DNA of 64,000 bases, taken from Seohaeicola saemankumensis (GTDB taxonomy: Bacteria; Pseudomonadota; Alphaproteobacteria; Rhodobacterales; Rhodobacteraceae). Every line of letters starts with the position of its first letter. Position 1 is the first letter of the stretch. A program made the translations under genes and the position numbers. The notes under the pieces are model-generated. The model was not told the DNA's origin. It did not search any database and saw only the letters and a program-made list of their open reading frames with translations. Shown piece by piece: positions 57,094 through 64,000 of the stretch. The stretch covers positions 186,001-250,000 of the forward strand of contig NZ_JAINWI010000012.1 of assembly GCF_021021435.1 (NCBI RefSeq), given 5' to 3'.

Positions 57094-58230
57094 TCAGTGT
57101 CCTTCCGTGATCTTGCGGGTGCCGGTAATTTCCAACCCGTAAGCCTCAAGCCCCACGATCTTGGGTGTGGGCGAGTTGGTCAGCAATTCCAGCTTGGACA
57201 GCCCGAGCGAGGACAATATCTGTGCCCCAAGCCCATATTGGCGCAGGGTTTGCGGGCTGACCTCGGCCCCGGTGGCCAGCTTCATATGGGTATCGCGCAG
57301 CAAGACCAGCACGCCGCGACCTTCCTCGGCGATGGTCTGCATCGAATTGGTAAACTCGAACGCCCGCCCCTTGGGACCAGCCCCGACCATATCCTTGAGC
57401 GGATCAAGCGCGTGCATCCGCACCAGCACAGGTGCATCGCCTGCGATATCGCCCTTGATCAGCACGATATGTTCGGCACCCTGTGTCTCGTCCGTATAGA
57501 TCCGCAGCGTCCAGTCACCGCCGAACTCTGACTGGATCACCTCTTCCGAGCGCACCTTGACCAGATTGTCATGGCGGCGGCGATAGGCGATCAGGTCGCT
57601 GATCGTACCGATTTTCAGCCCGTGTTTCTGCGCGAACCCTACCAGATCGGGCAGGCGCGACATACTGCCATCCTCGTTCATGATCTCGCAGATCACACCC
57701 GACGGGTTCAGCCCCGCCAGACGCGCCACATCAACAGCCGCCTCGGTATGGCCCGCGCGCACCAGCACGCCGCCATCTCGCGCCCGCAGCGGGAACACGT
57801 GGCCTGGCGTCGCGATATCGGCGGATGTCTTGCCAGCGTCGATCGCCACGGCAATCGTGCGCGCGCGGTCATGGGCGGAAATGCCGGTGCTCACGCCCTC
57901 GCGCGCCTCGATGGATACGGTAAAGGCGGTCTCGTGCCGCGACGAATTGTAGGAGGCCATGAGCGGCAGACCCAAAGCATCCACCCGCGACCCTGTTAGC
58001 GTCAGGCAGATCAGCCCGCGCCCATGGGTCGCCATGAAATTCACAGCCTCGGGCGTTGCCATCTGCGCGGGAATCACCAGATCACCCTCGTTCTCGCGGT
58101 CCTCGTGGTCGACAAGGATGAACATGCGCCCGTTGCGCGCATCCTCGATGATATCCTCGATGGAACTGATCGCATCGCGCCAGTTTTCCTCGACCGGGCC
58201 GGGTGTCTCGAAAGGGGCGCTATCAGCCAT
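57094..58230 (-). CDS. ribB: 3,4-dihydroxy-2-butanone 4-phosphate synthase with degenerate GTP cyclohydrolase II domain
   Basis: The 378-residue two-domain protein has an N-terminal RibB domain (SSIEDIIEDARNGRMFILVDHEDRENEGDLVIPAQMATPEAVNFMATHGRGLIC, SSRHETAFTVSI, GHTEAAVDVARLAGL). The C-terminal half is RibA-shaped, but the region that normally holds the Cys-based zinc site (residues around 255-275, GAEHIVLIKGDIAGDAPVLVRMH) has no cysteines. It therefore probably lacks GTP cyclohydrolase II activity, as in RibBX-type proteins. ATG 58230 follows AGGAACGTCCC. It is 1 bp upstream of ribH. Confidence 0.93.
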   Translation of the reverse strand: MADSAPFETPGPVEENWRDAISSIEDIIEDARNGRMFILVDHEDRENEGDLVIPAQMATPEAVNFMATHGRGLICLTLTGSRVDALGLPLMASYNSSRHETAFTVSIEAREGVSTGISAHDRARTIAVAIDAGKTSADIATPGHVFPLRARDGGVLVRAGHTEAAVDVARLAGLNPSGVICEIMNEDGSMSRLPDLVGFAQKHGLKIGTISDLIAYRRRHDNLVKVRSEEVIQSEFGGDWTLRIYTDETQGAEHIVLIKGDIAGDAPVLVRMHALDPLKDMVGAGPKGRAFEFTNSMQTIAEEGRGVLVLLRDTHMKLATGAEVSPQTLRQYGLGAQILSSLGLSKLELLTNSPTPKIVGLEAYGLEITGTRKITEGH

Positions 58231-58377
58231 GGGACGTTCCTTTTTCTGTTGCCCCGCAGATAGCGCAGCAGCCCCGCATTGGCCAGAGGCTACGCGGCGG
58301 CACAAGGCCAATCGCGGGCGCGCAAGCCGTGCAATAAAGCACAGATCCCGCGCCCGCAAGCCGGTAGCAGCCCCCTG

Positions 58378-59361
58378 TCAGCCCTCAAACTGCCACAGCG
58401 CAGGCAGGAAACGCCAGCTATCCCCTTCGCGCAGCACATGGCCCACCCCCGGGAAAGGGAAATGGTAGCCCAGCACCGCGATCCGGTCGGCTGCGGCCAT
58501 ATCCAGCAGGCGTATCCGTGTCTCGACAGTTTGCGGGCCATCGGCATCGAAGCCGTTATACCATTCGGGATGGGTAAAATTCGTATAGGCATGGCTCATT
58601 GCATCGCCAAGCGCCATCAACTGCTTGCCACCACTTTCCAGAACCACGCTCATATGGCCGGGTGTATGGCCGGGTGTGGCGATCATCCGCACCCCAGGCA
58701 CAACCTCTTCTCCGTCTTCCAGAAGCCGCCATTCAACGCCCTCCAGCGTCAACGAGTTCACGGCGCCCAGCACGAATTGCTGATCCGCAGCAGGCACCTG
58801 GTTGACCAGATCGTCCTGCAGCCAATGGGCATGCTCGACCGCGCCGATCACATATTCCGCATCCGGAAACAGCGGTTCGTCGAAATCATCGCGGATGCCC
58901 CAGATATGATCGGGATGGGCATGGGTGATCACCACATGGGTGATGCCGTCCGGATCGACACCCGCCGCCGCAAGATTGGCCATCAGCCGCCCCGTGGTAG
59001 GCATGAAGCGGCTGCCTGACCCCACATCGACCAATACAACCGCATCTCCTGTCTCGATCAGCAGATGGTTTGTATGGGAATATCCCTCGTCCGGTGACAG
59101 GTAGTGCTGTTCCAGAAAGGCGCGCACCTCGGCGGGATCGGCATTCACACCCAGTCCCGAAGTGGGAAGCGAGAAAAAACCGTCCGACAGGATCGTCAGC
59201 CGCGCCTCTCCCAGCGTGAAGCGGAAATGCGCGGGGTTGTTCTGCGCCGGCGTGCCCAATTGGGCGCGCGCGCCTCCGGCACCAAGGGCCGGCACCGCAA
59301 GGGATGGGGCTATCGCGGCCAGTTTCAACATCTCGCGGCGGCTGGGTTTGAATAGTGTCAT
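58378..59361 (-). CDS. Tat-exported metallo-beta-lactamase-fold hydrolase
   Basis: The 327-residue protein has a twin-arginine signal (KPSRREMLKLAAIAPSLAVPALG, cleavage near residue 32). The MBL domain shows HTNHLLIETGDAVVLVDVGSG, zinc motif ITHAHPDHIWG, TPGHTPGHMSVVLESGG and LALGDAMSHAY. Probably a periplasmic dinuclear-zinc hydrolase of lactonase, quinohemoprotein-associated or unknown type. ATG 59361 follows GGGAGGACAAC. It stands alone between ribB and ribE. Confidence 0.9.
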   Translation of the reverse strand: MTLFKPSRREMLKLAAIAPSLAVPALGAGGARAQLGTPAQNNPAHFRFTLGEARLTILSDGFFSLPTSGLGVNADPAEVRAFLEQHYLSPDEGYSHTNHLLIETGDAVVLVDVGSGSRFMPTTGRLMANLAAAGVDPDGITHVVITHAHPDHIWGIRDDFDEPLFPDAEYVIGAVEHAHWLQDDLVNQVPAADQQFVLGAVNSLTLEGVEWRLLEDGEEVVPGVRMIATPGHTPGHMSVVLESGGKQLMALGDAMSHAYTNFTHPEWYNGFDADGPQTVETRIRLLDMAAADRIAVLGYHFPFPGVGHVLREGDSWRFLPALWQFEG

Positions 59362-59445
59362 GTTGTCCTCCCTCTTTGGGCGCAGGATAATCCTGCCCCC
59401 AGACAACGCAACCGAATTCATGAATATGTTGCAGACATCCGCCCG

Positions 59446-59475
59446 CTTCTTCTTGCGCCAAATATCCCCGCCGGA
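59446..59475 (+). repeat. Dispersed intergenic repeat, variant copy
   Basis: CTTCTTCTTGCGCCAAATAT then CCCCGCCGGAGGC. It shares the core with the copies at 18156, 25321 and 48184; the second half is a CCGCCGGAGG variant instead of the GC palindrome. Confidence 0.6.
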
Positions 59476-59513
59476 GGCATCAGCGGCGCGTCACGCAACC
59501 ACCGGCAAGAGGC

Positions 59514-60116
59514 TCAGGACATCTCGGCCAGACGCGCGACATAGCGCGCCAGCGTGTCGATCTCGAGATTGACGCTATCGCCCACCGCCACATCGCCCCA
59601 TGTGGTCATCTGCTTGGTATGCGGGATGAAATTGATCCCGAAATCGCACCCATCCACCTCGTTCACAGTCAGCGAGGTGCCGTTCAGCGCAACCGACCCT
59701 TTGGGCGCAATGAACCGCGCCAGCGCTTTCGGCGCGCGCAAGGTGACGCGCGTGCTGTCACCGTCATCCCGCATCGCCACCACCTCGGCCAACCCGTCGA
59801 CATGGCCGGACACGATATGTCCGCCCAGTTCGTCGCCCACCTTCAACGCGCGCTCCAGATTGACGCGCCGGCCCTGCTGCCATGCGGACAGGTTGGTTTT
59901 CGACACGGTCTCGGCCGAGATGTCGACGTCGAACCAGCCGCCCTGCGCGGCATCCTGCCCCTTGGCTACAACCGTCAGGCAGACACCGTCACAGGCGATG
60001 GAGGCCCCTAGATCAATACCGGCAACCGCATAGCCCGTGCCGATCCGCGCCCGCAGATCGCCGCGCTGCTCGACGGCGCGTAGGGTGCCGATATCGGTGA
60101 TGATGCCTGTAAACAT
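59514..60116 (-). CDS. ribE: Riboflavin synthase
   Basis: The 200-residue protein has two lumazine-binding repeats: MFTGIITDIGTLRAVEQRGDLRARI, SIACDGVCLTVV (first site) and GGHIVSGHVDGLAEV, SVALNGTSLTVNEV (second site). It dismutates lumazine to riboflavin. GAAAGGAAAACCCGT precedes the ATG. It is separated from ribB/ribH by the MBL gene; ribD is not in the window. Confidence 0.95.
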   Translation of the reverse strand: MFTGIITDIGTLRAVEQRGDLRARIGTGYAVAGIDLGASIACDGVCLTVVAKGQDAAQGGWFDVDISAETVSKTNLSAWQQGRRVNLERALKVGDELGGHIVSGHVDGLAEVVAMRDDGDSTRVTLRAPKALARFIAPKGSVALNGTSLTVNEVDGCDFGINFIPHTKQMTTWGDVAVGDSVNLEIDTLARYVARLAEMS

Positions 60117-60280
60117 ACGGGTTTTCCTTTCCTGCCGCAGCAAGGTGACTTGCCCCTTGCCCCGCCGCCGGTGATGCGTCAGCGTGTTCAAGACCTAGCC
60201 CCTGCCCGCACCGGAGACAAGATGCCGCGCGAGAGAGCCATAATTTTGCCGCGGATTCCGTTTACGTCTGGACCCGTGTG

Positions 60281-61618
60281 ATGGTTGAATTGGTAGTGAT
60301 GGATATGAGTACACGCCCCACGGCCCCGGCTTCTGGCCAGAAGGCTGACCGTGTTTTCCTGTTTCTCCAAGGACCTCACGGGCCTTTTTTCAACTCGCTT
60401 GCCAAGATGCTCAAGGTCGCGGGCGCGACAGTCTGGCGCGTCGGTTTCAATGCGGGCGATCGTGCCTTCTGGTTTGATCCGGCCAGCTACATCCCGTTTC
60501 GCGACCGTCCAGAGGATTGGCCCGAACGCATCCGCAGCCTGATCGCGGAAAAATCCGCAACCGATCTGGTCCTTTACGGTGACACCCGCCAGATCCATTC
60601 GCAGGCGATCACCGCGGCGCGCGCCGCCGGACTGACCGTGCATGTCTTTGAAGAAGGCTATATCCGTCCCTATTGGGTCACTTACGAGCGCGGCGGTGCC
60701 AACGGCCATTCGCGCCTGATGCACATGTCCGTCGCCGACATGCGCGCGGCACTGTCGCTGTCGGACATGGACACACCCGAGCCGCCCGCGCGTTGGGGCG
60801 AGATGCGCCAGCACGTGTTCTACGGTGCGCTTTACCATTGGTTCGTGATGTTCCGGAACGGCCAGTATCGCAACTTTCGCCCCCATCGCGACCTGCCGGT
60901 GACACAGGAATTCCAGCTTTACCTGCGCCGCCTGGTCACTATGCCGTGGAATGCCATTGAACGGCTTGTGGCGCAGTGGCGTATCCGGCATGGCGGCTTT
61001 CCCTATCATCTGGCGCTGTTGCAACTGGAGCATGATGCCAGTTTCCGCAAACATTCACCCTTCGCCAGCATGACCGAGTTTCTGGAGGTCGTGATAGGCG
61101 GCTTTGCCGCCGGTGCGCCCGCGCATCACCGGCTGGTGATCAAGGCCCATCCGCTGGAGGACGGGCGCGTGCCTCTGGCGCGCGAGATCAAGCGCATCGC
61201 AACCGACGCCGGCGTTCAGCGACGCGTGCATTTCGTCAGCGGCGGAAAGCTGGCGCAACTGTTGCAGGGCGCCCGCAGCGCCGTCACCGTCAATTCCACG
61301 GCCGCCCAGCAGGTGCTTTGGCGCGGGATTCCACTCAGGGTTTTCGGACAGGCCGTCTATGCCAAGCCTGAATTTGTCTCGGCCCAACCACTGCCCGAAT
61401 TCTTTGCCGGGGCAAGCCGACCCGACCGTCGCGCTTATCAGGATTACCGCCGTTACCTGCTGGAAACCAGCCAGATCTCCGGTGGTTTCTATTCCACCCG
61501 CGGACGACGCCAGTTGCTGCGACAGGTGGTCGATATGTTGCTGGCAAAGGAAGATCCTTATGACGCGCTGCGCTCGGGCACCGCGGCACCGCGGCAACAG
61601 TTGCGGCTGGTGACCTGA
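60281..61618 (+). CDS. KpsS-like capsular polysaccharide export/biosynthesis protein
   Basis: The 445-residue protein belongs to the capsule_synth family (KpsS): VFLFLQGPHGPFFNSLAKMLKVAGATVWRVGFNAGD, LVLYGDTRQIH, VHVFEEGYIRPYWVTYERGG, HRLVIKAHPLEDGR, HFVSGGKLAQLLQGARSAVTVNSTAAQQVLWRGIPLRVFGQAVYAKPEF. KpsS and KpsC build the poly-Kdo linker that joins capsule chains to lipid. The start is uncertain (ATG 60281, 60299 or 60305); none has a strong ribosome site. Together with the next two genes it forms a capsule export locus. Confidence 0.9.
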   Translation: MVELVVMDMSTRPTAPASGQKADRVFLFLQGPHGPFFNSLAKMLKVAGATVWRVGFNAGDRAFWFDPASYIPFRDRPEDWPERIRSLIAEKSATDLVLYGDTRQIHSQAITAARAAGLTVHVFEEGYIRPYWVTYERGGANGHSRLMHMSVADMRAALSLSDMDTPEPPARWGEMRQHVFYGALYHWFVMFRNGQYRNFRPHRDLPVTQEFQLYLRRLVTMPWNAIERLVAQWRIRHGGFPYHLALLQLEHDASFRKHSPFASMTEFLEVVIGGFAAGAPAHHRLVIKAHPLEDGRVPLAREIKRIATDAGVQRRVHFVSGGKLAQLLQGARSAVTVNSTAAQQVLWRGIPLRVFGQAVYAKPEFVSAQPLPEFFAGASRPDRRAYQDYRRYLLETSQISGGFYSTRGRRQLLRQVVDMLLAKEDPYDALRSGTAAPRQQLRLVT

Positions 61619-61758
61619 AGACGCCGCGTCGAAAGACTGGATTTGCGAATGTCTTCGCGCTACTGTGGCCTGAAACACAAACTTCGCCGTGCAAACAGGC
61701 GTTGTAAAAACAAAAAAGTGTTCTTGAGGCAGTAAATTCAGGTCGAGGAGACCGTGCA

Positions 61759-62895
61759 GTGAAATCCCGAGCAAATCCATGGGCGAAGTATGTCGCCCTA
61801 GTTCTCGTTGTGTCGCTTGTGGCGTCCTGCGGATTGCCCCGTGTCGGGCCAAATAAACGCGAGATTTTTGCAGGCTCTGTCCAGAAAGAGGGCGACGCCT
61901 TTGTGGTGCAGGTCAATGACCGCGTGACGCGCGCTACCGCTGTTGTGCCTGCCTTGGGCTTTTCAGATGCATTCCTGAATGCGGGTGTTGTGGGCTCCGA
62001 CACGATCTCGTCTGGCGATACGCTGGGACTGACCATCTGGGAAAACGTCGATGATGGCCTGCTGGCCAGCACTGGCGCGAATTCGACAATTCTGGAAGAA
62101 GTGCAGGTTGACGGATCGGGCTTTATTTTCGTGCCCTATGCAGGTCGCGTCAAAGCCTCCGGGAACACGCCCGAAGCGTTGCGGCGCATTGTCACGGACC
62201 GGCTGAAAGACCAGACGCCTGAACCGCAAGTGCAGGTGCGCCGTCTGGCCGGTGACGGGGCGACCGTGTCGCTGGTGGGGGCCATCGGCGGACAGGGTGT
62301 CTATCCGATCGAACGCCCGACGCGCACATTGTCCGCCATGCTGGCACAGGCTGGTGGCGTGACAATCGAACCTGAAATCGCGCAGGTCACGGTGATCCGC
62401 GGAAACCATACTGGCAAGGTCTGGTTTCAGGATCTTTTCCGCCATCCCCGTTTCGACATCGCCCTGCGCGGCGGTGACCGTATCCTGATCGAGGGCGACA
62501 CGCGGTCCTTTACCGCCTTGGGTGCCACAGGGTCGCAATCACGCGTGCCCTTCGAAAGCCAGACCCTTTCCGGTGTTGAGGCCATTGCACAGGTCGGCGG
62601 CCTGATGAGCACCAGTTCCGATCCCACCGGCGTTTTCATCCTGCGCAACGAGCCTGCGGATATCGCAAACACCGTGTTGGGCCGCAACGACCTGCAAGGC
62701 CCGCAGCGTATGATCTATGTGCTCGATCTGACCAAGCCCAACGGCCTGTTTACCGCCCGCGACTTTTCAGTACGCGACGGTGATACGCTTTACGTGACCG
62801 AAGCACCGTTCACGCAATGGAGCAAGGTGATCTCGGCGCTGACCGGCTCGCTGGGCGCTGTCGACACGCTGGCCTCTGCCCCGTCAGGTCTGTGA
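61759..62895 (+). CDS. Wza/KpsD-like outer-membrane polysaccharide export lipoprotein
   Basis: The 378-residue protein starts GTG with GAGGAG about 8 nt upstream. The N-terminus has a lipobox (LVASCGLP, lipid-modified Cys25). Poly_export/SLBB domains follow: ISSGDTLGLTIWENVDDGLLAS, VDGSGFIFVPYAGRVKASGNTPEALRRIV, VSLVGAIGGQGVYPIERPTRTLSAMLAQAGGV, and a C-terminal amphipathic end near TGSLGAVDT. It would form the outer-membrane channel for capsule. AT-rich DNA of 140 bp precedes it, likely with its own promoter. Confidence 0.9.
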   Translation: MKSRANPWAKYVALVLVVSLVASCGLPRVGPNKREIFAGSVQKEGDAFVVQVNDRVTRATAVVPALGFSDAFLNAGVVGSDTISSGDTLGLTIWENVDDGLLASTGANSTILEEVQVDGSGFIFVPYAGRVKASGNTPEALRRIVTDRLKDQTPEPQVQVRRLAGDGATVSLVGAIGGQGVYPIERPTRTLSAMLAQAGGVTIEPEIAQVTVIRGNHTGKVWFQDLFRHPRFDIALRGGDRILIEGDTRSFTALGATGSQSRVPFESQTLSGVEAIAQVGGLMSTSSDPTGVFILRNEPADIANTVLGRNDLQGPQRMIYVLDLTKPNGLFTARDFSVRDGDTLYVTEAPFTQWSKVISALTGSLGAVDTLASAPSGL

Positions 62896-62901
62896 TCCAA
62901 C

Positions 62902-64000
62902 ATGCCTGAAACGGCAAGTGATATGGCCGCTGCGGGGCAAACCTCGCGGCGGCTTTTCTATTACAATGCAGGCTTTCTGACCCAACCCCGTATCCGGCGG
63001 ATACTGGAACTGGCAGGCCATGACCTGCGCCTTGGTGTTCCGGATCTGAATGACAGGATCGCGGTCTGGGGCCATTCACCCTATGCCGCACGGGGTGAGG
63101 CGATGGCGCGCCAGACAGGGGCTGGACTAGTCCGGATCGAGGATGCCTTTCTCCGCTCGGTCCATCCCGGCCGGAGCGGCGAGGCACCTTTGGGTCTGGT
63201 AATCGACAGCAGGGGGATACATTTCAACCCCGACCAGCCCTCTGATCTCGAGGTGCTGCTGGCCACCCATCCGCTGGATGACAGCGCCTTGCTGGAAGCG
63301 GCCAGAAGCGCCATGGCAAGACTGCAAGAGGCGGATCTGAGCAAATACAACGCCCATGATCCTGACGCGGACCCGCCCGCGCCGGGCTATGTGCTGCTGA
63401 TTGACCAGACACGCGGCGATGCATCGGTCAGCCACGGGCGCGCCGATGCCAATACATTCCGCGAGATGCTGTTTCACGCGCATCAGGACAATCCCGGCGC
63501 GCGGATCGTGATCAAGACCCATCCCGAAACGGTCGCAGGCCATAGGCAAGGCTATTTCGACGCCGCAACGCTGGCGCTAGCGCCCGGTGCGGATGTGACC
63601 TTGCTGGACGCCCCCGTCAGCCCCCGCACTTTGCTGGAAGGTGCGGTGGCCGTGTACACAGTATCGTCGCAAATGGGGTTCGAGGCCATTCTGGCCGGCC
63701 ACCGCCCGTATGTCTTCGGCCAGCCCTTCTATGCCGGCTGGGGTCTAAGCGAGGATTTCACACCGATCCAGCGCCGCCAACGCCGCCTGACACGCGCGCA
63801 GCTTTTTGCGGCAGCGATGATCCTCTATCCGGTCTGGTATGATCCCTGCCGCGACAGGCTCTGTTCGCTGGATCAGGCGATTTCCCTGCTCGAAGCGCAG
63901 GTGCGGGCATGGCGCGAGGATCGCCACGGATGGCAGGCCAGCGGCATGCGTCTATGGAAACGCGGGGCCGTGAATGGCTTTTACGGCGGGGTCAAGCCGG
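62902..64000 (+). CDS. KpsC-like capsular polysaccharide biosynthesis protein, 3' end beyond the window
   Basis: The frame is open from ATG 62902 to the window end (366 residues seen). Sequence RLFYYNAGFLTQPRIRRILELAG, WGHSPYAARGEAMARQTGAGLVRIEDAFLRSVHPG, GLVIDSRGIHFN, YVLLIDQTRGDASV, ARIVIKTHPETVAG and QMGFEAILAGHRPYVFGQPFYAGWGLSED match KpsC. KpsC normally has two such halves (about 670 residues), so roughly half is visible. It adds Kdo residues to the capsule linker. Its start is 6 bp after the Wza-like stop. Confidence 0.88.
   Translation, partial: MPETASDMAAAGQTSRRLFYYNAGFLTQPRIRRILELAGHDLRLGVPDLNDRIAVWGHSPYAARGEAMARQTGAGLVRIEDAFLRSVHPGRSGEAPLGLVIDSRGIHFNPDQPSDLEVLLATHPLDDSALLEAARSAMARLQEADLSKYNAHDPDADPPAPGYVLLIDQTRGDASVSHGRADANTFREMLFHAHQDNPGARIVIKTHPETVAGHRQGYFDAATLALAPGADVTLLDAPVSPRTLLEGAVAVYTVSSQMGFEAILAGHRPYVFGQPFYAGWGLSEDFTPIQRRQRRLTRAQLFAAAMILYPVWYDPCRDRLCSLDQAISLLEAQVRAWREDRHGWQASGMRLWKRGAVNGFYGGVKP

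Overview
The window looks like chromosomal DNA from a marine-type alphaproteobacterium of the Rhodobacterales (Roseobacter/Rhodobacter group); I cannot name a genus. Pointers are the high GC with C/G-ending codons, the ribB-ribH-nusB order, the CarD, RpoH and FdxA proteins, several small conserved Rhodobacterales-type proteins, and a DUF1127 gene followed by a cluster of small RNAs whose loops read CCUCCUCCC, as in the CcaF1-CcsR1-4 locus of Rhodobacter sphaeroides. Nearly all of it is housekeeping sequence. I see no phage, insertion sequence, CRISPR array or integrase.

Layout. 1-5.7 kb: end of a DEAD-box RNA helicase, an Mrp-type Fe-S carrier (-), the DUF1127 gene with eight anti-Shine-Dalgarno hairpins (3480-3835), and an ArsR/SRPBCC operon. 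5.7-13.4 kb: uvrD-type helicase (-), an FMN-dependent lactate dehydrogenase-like enzyme, and pyruvate carboxylase coupled to a MAPEG protein. 13.4-18.2 kb: tRNA-Gly, a stand-alone RAM-domain protein, and the his cluster hisB-hisH-(DUF2147, opposite strand)-hisA-membrane protein-hisF-hisE. 18.2-26.2 kb: CoA-binding protein, zinc-ribbon protein, RlmB-type methyltransferase, tRNA-Tyr, an ABC half-transporter, a GT-A-like protein, a VOC protein, metY and a SIMPL protein. 26.3-29.0 kb: an 891-residue single-span protein of unknown function. 29.1-31.9 kb: a lower-GC orphan gene, then hppD divergent from an Lrp regulator. 31.9-37 kb: a CPA2 antiporter, cobT/cobS (divergent), carD and fdxA. 37-45.8 kb: S4 protein, Suv3-like helicase, TPR protein, SCP2 protein, alpha/beta hydrolase, FAH-family protein, and a DNA exonuclease/ligase pair. 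45.9-51.1 kb: pepF with a broken acetyltransferase, a DksA-type protein, rpoH with a sigma-32-like promoter, an RluA-family synthase whose start overlaps a divergent membrane-protein gene, and tRNA-His. 51.1-56 kb: GNAT protein, MmcB, a candidate structured RNA (52429-52590), an ECF sigma/anti-sigma pair, and a frameshifted nitronate monooxygenase. 56-60.1 kb: nusB, ribH, ribB, a Tat-exported MBL protein and ribE. 60.3-64 kb: capsule export genes (KpsS-, Wza/KpsD- and KpsC-like), cut by the window end.

The most notable feature is the stress-RNA system at 3.2-3.84 kb. Eight hairpins show one loop of 12-13 nt on unrelated stems. Alternating short and long linkers group them as four two-hairpin RNAs, and they follow directly on a gene for a putative RNA-binding DUF1127 protein. 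The heat-shock sigma factor gene rpoH in this window, itself behind a sigma-32-like promoter, is a plausible regulator of that locus, although I could not identify its promoter. Other items worth checking are the 891-residue protein, the candidate structured RNA, two disrupted genes, a low-GC patch inside the DNA ligase gene and a dispersed intergenic repeat.
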